The notes under the pieces: model-generated
What the model was told of the DNA's origin: nothing
Databases searched by the model: none
What the model saw: only the letters and a program-made list of their open reading frames with translations
Source of the DNA: Pocillopora verrucosa
Lineage: Eukaryota > Cnidaria > Anthozoa > Scleractinia > Pocilloporidae
Direction: 5' to 3'
NCBI RefSeq assembly: GCF_036669915.1
Contig: NC_089314.1
Span: 8,360,958 to 8,424,957 of the forward strand
DNA: 64,000 bases
Translations under genes and position numbers: made by a program
Shown: piece after piece, positions 60,287-64,000 of the stretch
Layout: every line of letters begins with the position of its first letter
Position numbering within the stretch: the stretch's first letter is position 1

Positions 60287-60530
60287 ATTGAAAAGGTCAT
60301 AGACAGGCCTACACAGACTCCCCTGTGTGGTTTTACGTTTGCGACGCAAAAGCCTTTAATTAAAGCTTCGCTCTGACGAGTATGTCTTTGAACGATTTAC
60401 CTCTTTTGTATGATATAATCGGAGGCGTTTTGTAAATTGTTTTCAGCAGTAGCTGATTTTGGATGAGATTCCATTCTTGCATCAGTATTTGTTTTAAATT
60501 TTTAACCCCTGGGTGGTATGCTGTCACAAT
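60287..60530 (-). repeat. PLE upstream terminal repeat (partial tandem copy)
   Basis: Paralogous to 54175-54417 with few differences. It encodes the same C-terminus and hairpin and abuts the 5' UTR of the full copy. Confidence 0.9.
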
Positions 60531-60538
60531 ATGATTAC

Positions 60539-60618
60539 AAGCAAAATGGAGATCACTATCCGCCCAATTCGCTTTATTTGTTATTTTATACAGTTAACCG
60601 TTATTTGAAAAATTGTGA
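60539..60618. repeat. Right 80-bp direct repeat flanking the PLE
   Basis: Partner of 54096-54175. It continues rightward into the DUF3504-like host sequence seen at 45.4 kb. Confidence 0.85.
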
Positions 60619-60650
60619 GACGGCAGAAGAGCATGCAAACTAGTGATTGA

Positions 60651-60868
60651 TTAACCTCTTTACTCGGCTCCCAAGATTTGATTGTTAATTCTCCTCTCTA
60701 ACGGCTACTAATATCCTTGTAAATAAGTTACGAGAATTTGGTGGTATATCAAGATAACAACTTCTACCTGATATAATTGGAGTATTCTCATTATCTTTTT
60801 GCTGGATAGTGCATGGATAATGTAGGGAGAACCTACTTGTTAAGCAATTCTGGGAGTTAAAGGGTTAA
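60651..60868. mobile_element. 210-bp MITE with TTAA target duplication
   Basis: The element is 60655-60864 between TTAA at 60651-60654 and 60865-60868. Ends CCTCTTTACTCGGCTCCCAA and TGGGAGTTAAAGGG are inverted and imperfect. The empty site GATTGATTAATAAACTTTG is present at about 45470. The sequence resembles a MITE I recall as very common in corals. Confidence 0.88.
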
Positions 60869-61099
60869 TAAACTTTGTACAAATTTCTAGGGCTCGTCTT
60901 TACTAAAGTTAAGCATAATAAATAGCAGAGTTGGAAATCTTTATGAAAAGTAATCTTATTGATGGTTCTACTGATTCATTATTCTGATCAAACTATGCCT
61001 TTCCCTACTACCTTTTCAAACCCTCCCCGAGGTTTCAAACAGTTGATTTATATTGCAGTTTACAGAGGTAAACATGTGACTCATATACTGCCTATTGAT

Positions 61100-62020
61100 T
61101 GGTTTTATAGGGGAAAGAAATAAACTTACCCTCACAAATTATAAAAAATTGGGCTCGATATGGAAACTGTAACTGTTTGTTGTTTTTATTTTATCTTTTT
61201 TATTTTATCAAAGCCACGCAATGAATAATTTAATCTCAGTATTAATGATCAGTAAACAAAACCCTCTGTACGAAGTGCGGAGCCTCATGCACTAGAAAGA
61301 CCTTGGAATCGTACAATGCGGGCATCGGCAGAGAAGGTTTAATTTGAGTTTGGATTTTATGTCAGGGTGTGGGTGATCTATATCCCTGGGATAATACGCT
61401 TCGAAAAACATTGGAAGGGAATTTTATTTTGTCTTATTATTACTTTTACTGTATTTATAGACGGTTTATGTGTCATAGCGCTTAAGTTTTTTACTTGCGC
61501 TCTCATTTCAGTGGATTCCTTGTTAAATGAAGTTGACCTTCACAAGTAGTACAACATTACGTATCCTTACTATGCATACCTGTTTCAGACCAAACTAGCG
61601 CGCGCACAAAAATAGTAGTGGCTTTTTCTTAAGGTTATAGAGCACTAAAAGTGTAAATCACAATTTTCTCCCAAACAAGCACAGTCACCTATCATTTTTT
61701 TTTTCATGGATTTGAGCAAAACCTTTTCTCAGAGTGCAAAAAGAATTAATGTTCGGAAGGAGGACGGGGACCCCCAAATATTCTTCCATAATTTACATAC
61801 CTACAAGATAAAAAAGAAATTGGTTATGTATGGCAAAAATCTTGGTGCAGGGTTTATATCATAGGAATAACCTTAAAGTTCTCATTATCTTCTTGCTAAA
61901 CTATTGTGATTTGAGATAGCTTAAGCTCATGAAGTTTTAAAATAACATTATATTTAGATGAAAAGGAAAATAAATTCCTTTTCGTTTTCAGGCGTCGCCG
62001 TGCGTCATCACAAGGCTTTA
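61100..62020. repeat. Intergenic block V, copy near gene copy 5
   Basis: Paralogous to 36010-37440. Confidence 0.7.
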
Positions 62021-62330
62021 GCAAAATTAAAACAACAAAACCAAAAGAAAATACATTGCACCAAGTCTCTCCCAAATAGGATTACTTTACAAACAACATC
62101 CCGCACTTGTTTAGGAAGATTCCATGGCAATTGCCGAAGCACAATGGATATCCATACAATGCTCGTCTTTGAGGCTCTGAGGATAAAAAAGATAAAAACA
62201 AATAAGATAAAATTTGGAATGATGTGATTGGAAAGTCTACTTCATGATTATACCATCAGAGGTCATTCCGGTTTTTACTGATTGATTCTGAGGATGCTGG
62301 CAGAACTCACCATATTTCTTTAGAGCAGGG

Positions 62331-63786
62331 TTATTTTACAAACAACATCCCTGCGTTGTTGTGGTAGATTCCGTGACTATTTTTGCCTCCGCACTGTGGA
62401 TAACCATACAAGGCTCGTCTTCCAGGGTCTGTTTTCGAATGGAATGAAATATGGGAGTCAGAGGCTATTTTAAAACACACGATTTTGCCTTCGAAGTTTG
62501 GTGCTCCCCCGGCCCAAACGTTAATCTATTATAGGTCTTACATATCGGTAGGTAAGCTGCGGTAGAATGGCATTGTGAAAGTAAACCTCTCAAGTTTCAC
62601 CCAAAAGGAGAGCAAAATAGGCACTTGCGATTTGCTATCACGGCATCGCTTTTCCCACTGTAAGAAGATTATACAGTCTTAACTCTTTGACCCCTTAGAG
62701 TAACTAGCGACATATTATCCTTGTAATGACCTTGGTAAATGTATCGAGAATGAGACGGAGAACATGTGTGCTGACGTTAAAGGGAAATGGTTAAATAACC
62801 ATATGTTCATCAGCTATGAATAAGTATTAATTTTGCGATTGATATAAATTGCCATTTACTTGATGAAGCCCACAAATGGCCACACTCCTTATCGTCATAT
62901 CCGTCGAAGACTAGTGACAAGAAACAAAAAGAGTCAAGGTAAGTGGTTTAAGGAAGGAAAGAAGAAAGAGGTGATATCTAAAATGCGCATTTAGTTATGC
63001 CGAAAAGAGAAATTTTTATTCTTACTCTTCAACCTATCTTATTTGAATGTCTCTGGTTATTCTTGGTCTTCTACGTGTTATTACACGAGGACGAGAGTTC
63101 ATAACTCATCATCGCATATCATCGTTTCTATTACCTCTGTGGCAACCGGGGTGTATGCGGTAGCCCACGTCAATATTTGTACAATCGTTTGTCTCCCATT
63201 GATAAGGATAAGAATGAGAAATGATTATGCGTGGACACCTGTATTCGACAAAAACAAAAGTAACAAAACAAAGCATAACAAAATACAATAGTCTCTCCTT
63301 TTTGACCTACTCTATTCATCTGCACGAGTCACTCATTGCGTTCGCTTTGGAAAGCAAAATGACATACGTCACCTTGGTAGAATGGGGAACATGAAGAGAT
63401 CACCTCAACCTTAAGCTTTAGCTGCTGGATGGTTTATATTTGAGGACACCACGGTAATATTAATTTTATGACTTATTGACTGAGTGGGAGGGGAGGGCGG
63501 GAAGATATGCCTTGACGTAAGAACAGAGCACGGCCAGGTCCATGCTTCATGACGAGGAGTCAAATTTTTTCCCTTTCGTTCCGACTAAACTCAGCAAATG
63601 ATACCGGTTTTTGCATTGTCTTACAGATAGCGGGAGGGGGTGTTTGTGACTTCGAATTCAACCACGATTTCGAACAACACAAGAGAAAAAGGTAACCTAC
63701 ATTAGCAGGTTCTAATTCATCCATATTTCATGCACTTACGTTCTATAGCCACATGCTGAATTAAACTTTTCTGGCCCACTTGGTAT
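62331..63786 (-). pseudogene. Copy 5: 3' part of a PAN/fibrinogen-like gene
   Basis: Exons on the minus strand: e 63740-63786 (IPSGPEKFNSACGYRT), d 63135-63238 (CPRIII type), c 62860-62910 (FDGYDDKECGHLWASS, GTAAAT donor), terminal ending at stop 62331-62333 (GAPNFEGKIVCFKIASDSHI through RRALYGYPQC to GMLFVK). A duplicate end lies at 62092-62190. Similarity to copies 3 and 4 stops at about 63830, before exon f, where unrelated DNA begins. It may be broken by a further insertion; the 5' exons, if any, lie beyond the window. Confidence 0.7.
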
Positions 63787-63831
63787 CTAAATTGAGTTTC
63801 AAAGAGGATATACGTAATTACTTATGGTATG

Positions 63832-64000
63832 CTATAGGAAAATCCATTTCCCGACTGGTGAATTCCGCGTTAAATTGCAAGCGAAAACCGATATCGAGGG
63901 AAAGAGGTTTTTTATGCCTCTTCAAGAACTTGTAGTTCATTTCAAAACAGAGAAGACCCTCTCGCTAACTTGAAAAACGCTTTCGATTATTTTTGGTTCT
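63832..64000. other. Unrelated sequence replacing exon f region of copy 5
   Basis: After GTAATTACTTATGGTATGCT the sequence departs from the paralogous copies. It contains ACCGATATCGAGGGAAAGAG and no recognisable domain within 169 bp. Confidence 0.6.

Larger units (their letters stand above)
54176..60538 (-). mobile_element. Penelope-like retroelement with two nested DNA transposons
   Basis: A minus-strand Penelope-like element of 6.4 kb, about 3.4 kb after removal of the nested 1,445-bp and 1,488-bp elements. It has one ORF, terminal direct repeats (pLTRs) of 243-244 bp, and a flanking 80-bp direct repeat. The upstream pLTR is the 3' end of a partial head-to-tail copy, a hallmark of this class. 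Both pLTRs end at the same base just after the ORF stop, and no GIY-YIG endonuclease is encoded after the RT. Confidence 0.9.

Noticed and set aside
60361..60400. CTGACGA hammerhead-like core in the PLE terminal repeat
   Set aside because: It lies in the ORF C-terminus (complement of LVRAKL) and no GAAA with a stem II follows.

Overview
The window looks like nuclear DNA of an anthozoan cnidarian, most likely a stony coral. It is AT-rich and intron-bearing, and it holds secreted PAN/apple plus fibrinogen-like genes of the kind that form large coral families, next to dense repeats (Penelope-like, LINE, DUF3504/Crypton-like, tRNA-derived SINE, TTAA-target MITE). I see no prokaryotic gene organisation, rRNA, CRISPR array or intact tRNA. 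All calls come from reading the sequence and remembered family features; no search was run.

Layout. 0-7.6 kb: a 140-bp tandem duplication, a dead CR1/L2-like LINE, and relics of the PAN/fibrinogen-like family. 7.7-11.2 kb: divergent copy 1 of that family (minus strand). 12.8-13.7 kb: a weak three-exon candidate gene. 15.2-16 kb: a short repeat-rich ORF and a Penelope-type stem-loop with hammerhead-like features. 17.9-23.5 kb: element 1, bounded by imperfect inverted repeats, carrying a decayed minus-strand protein with a RING-H2-like finger followed by a papain-fold (USP-like) cysteine-peptidase-like module. 24.3-31.7 kb: element 2, with inverted repeats over 200 bp and a decayed intron-containing transposase-like gene. 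31.7-35.1 kb: partial copy 2, split by a poly(A)-ended 5'-truncated LINE and followed by an inverted fragment of the same gene. 37.5-41.3 kb, 47.5-52.4 kb and 62.1-63.8 kb: copies 3, 4 and 5 (5 is partial), separated by repeatedly duplicated intergenic blocks.

53.8-60.9 kb is a layered transposon stack. A DUF3504-like relic was hit by a Penelope-like element flanked by an 80-bp direct repeat. That element was hit by a 1,445-bp Kolobok-like element (TTAA target, THAP ORF) and a 1,488-bp MULE-like element (9-bp target duplication). A 210-bp TTAA MITE sits just outside, and a paralogous block at 45.4 kb preserves the sites empty.

The only sequences that look like working host genes are the PAN/fibrinogen-like copies. 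Their exons i, h, g, f, e, d and c keep sizes and splice phases across copies (106, 168-174, 56, 47, 104 and 51-66 bp after the PAN exon). They predict a secreted protein of roughly 350-380 residues. The last exon is uncertain, because two reading frames and a duplicated 3' end are conserved there.
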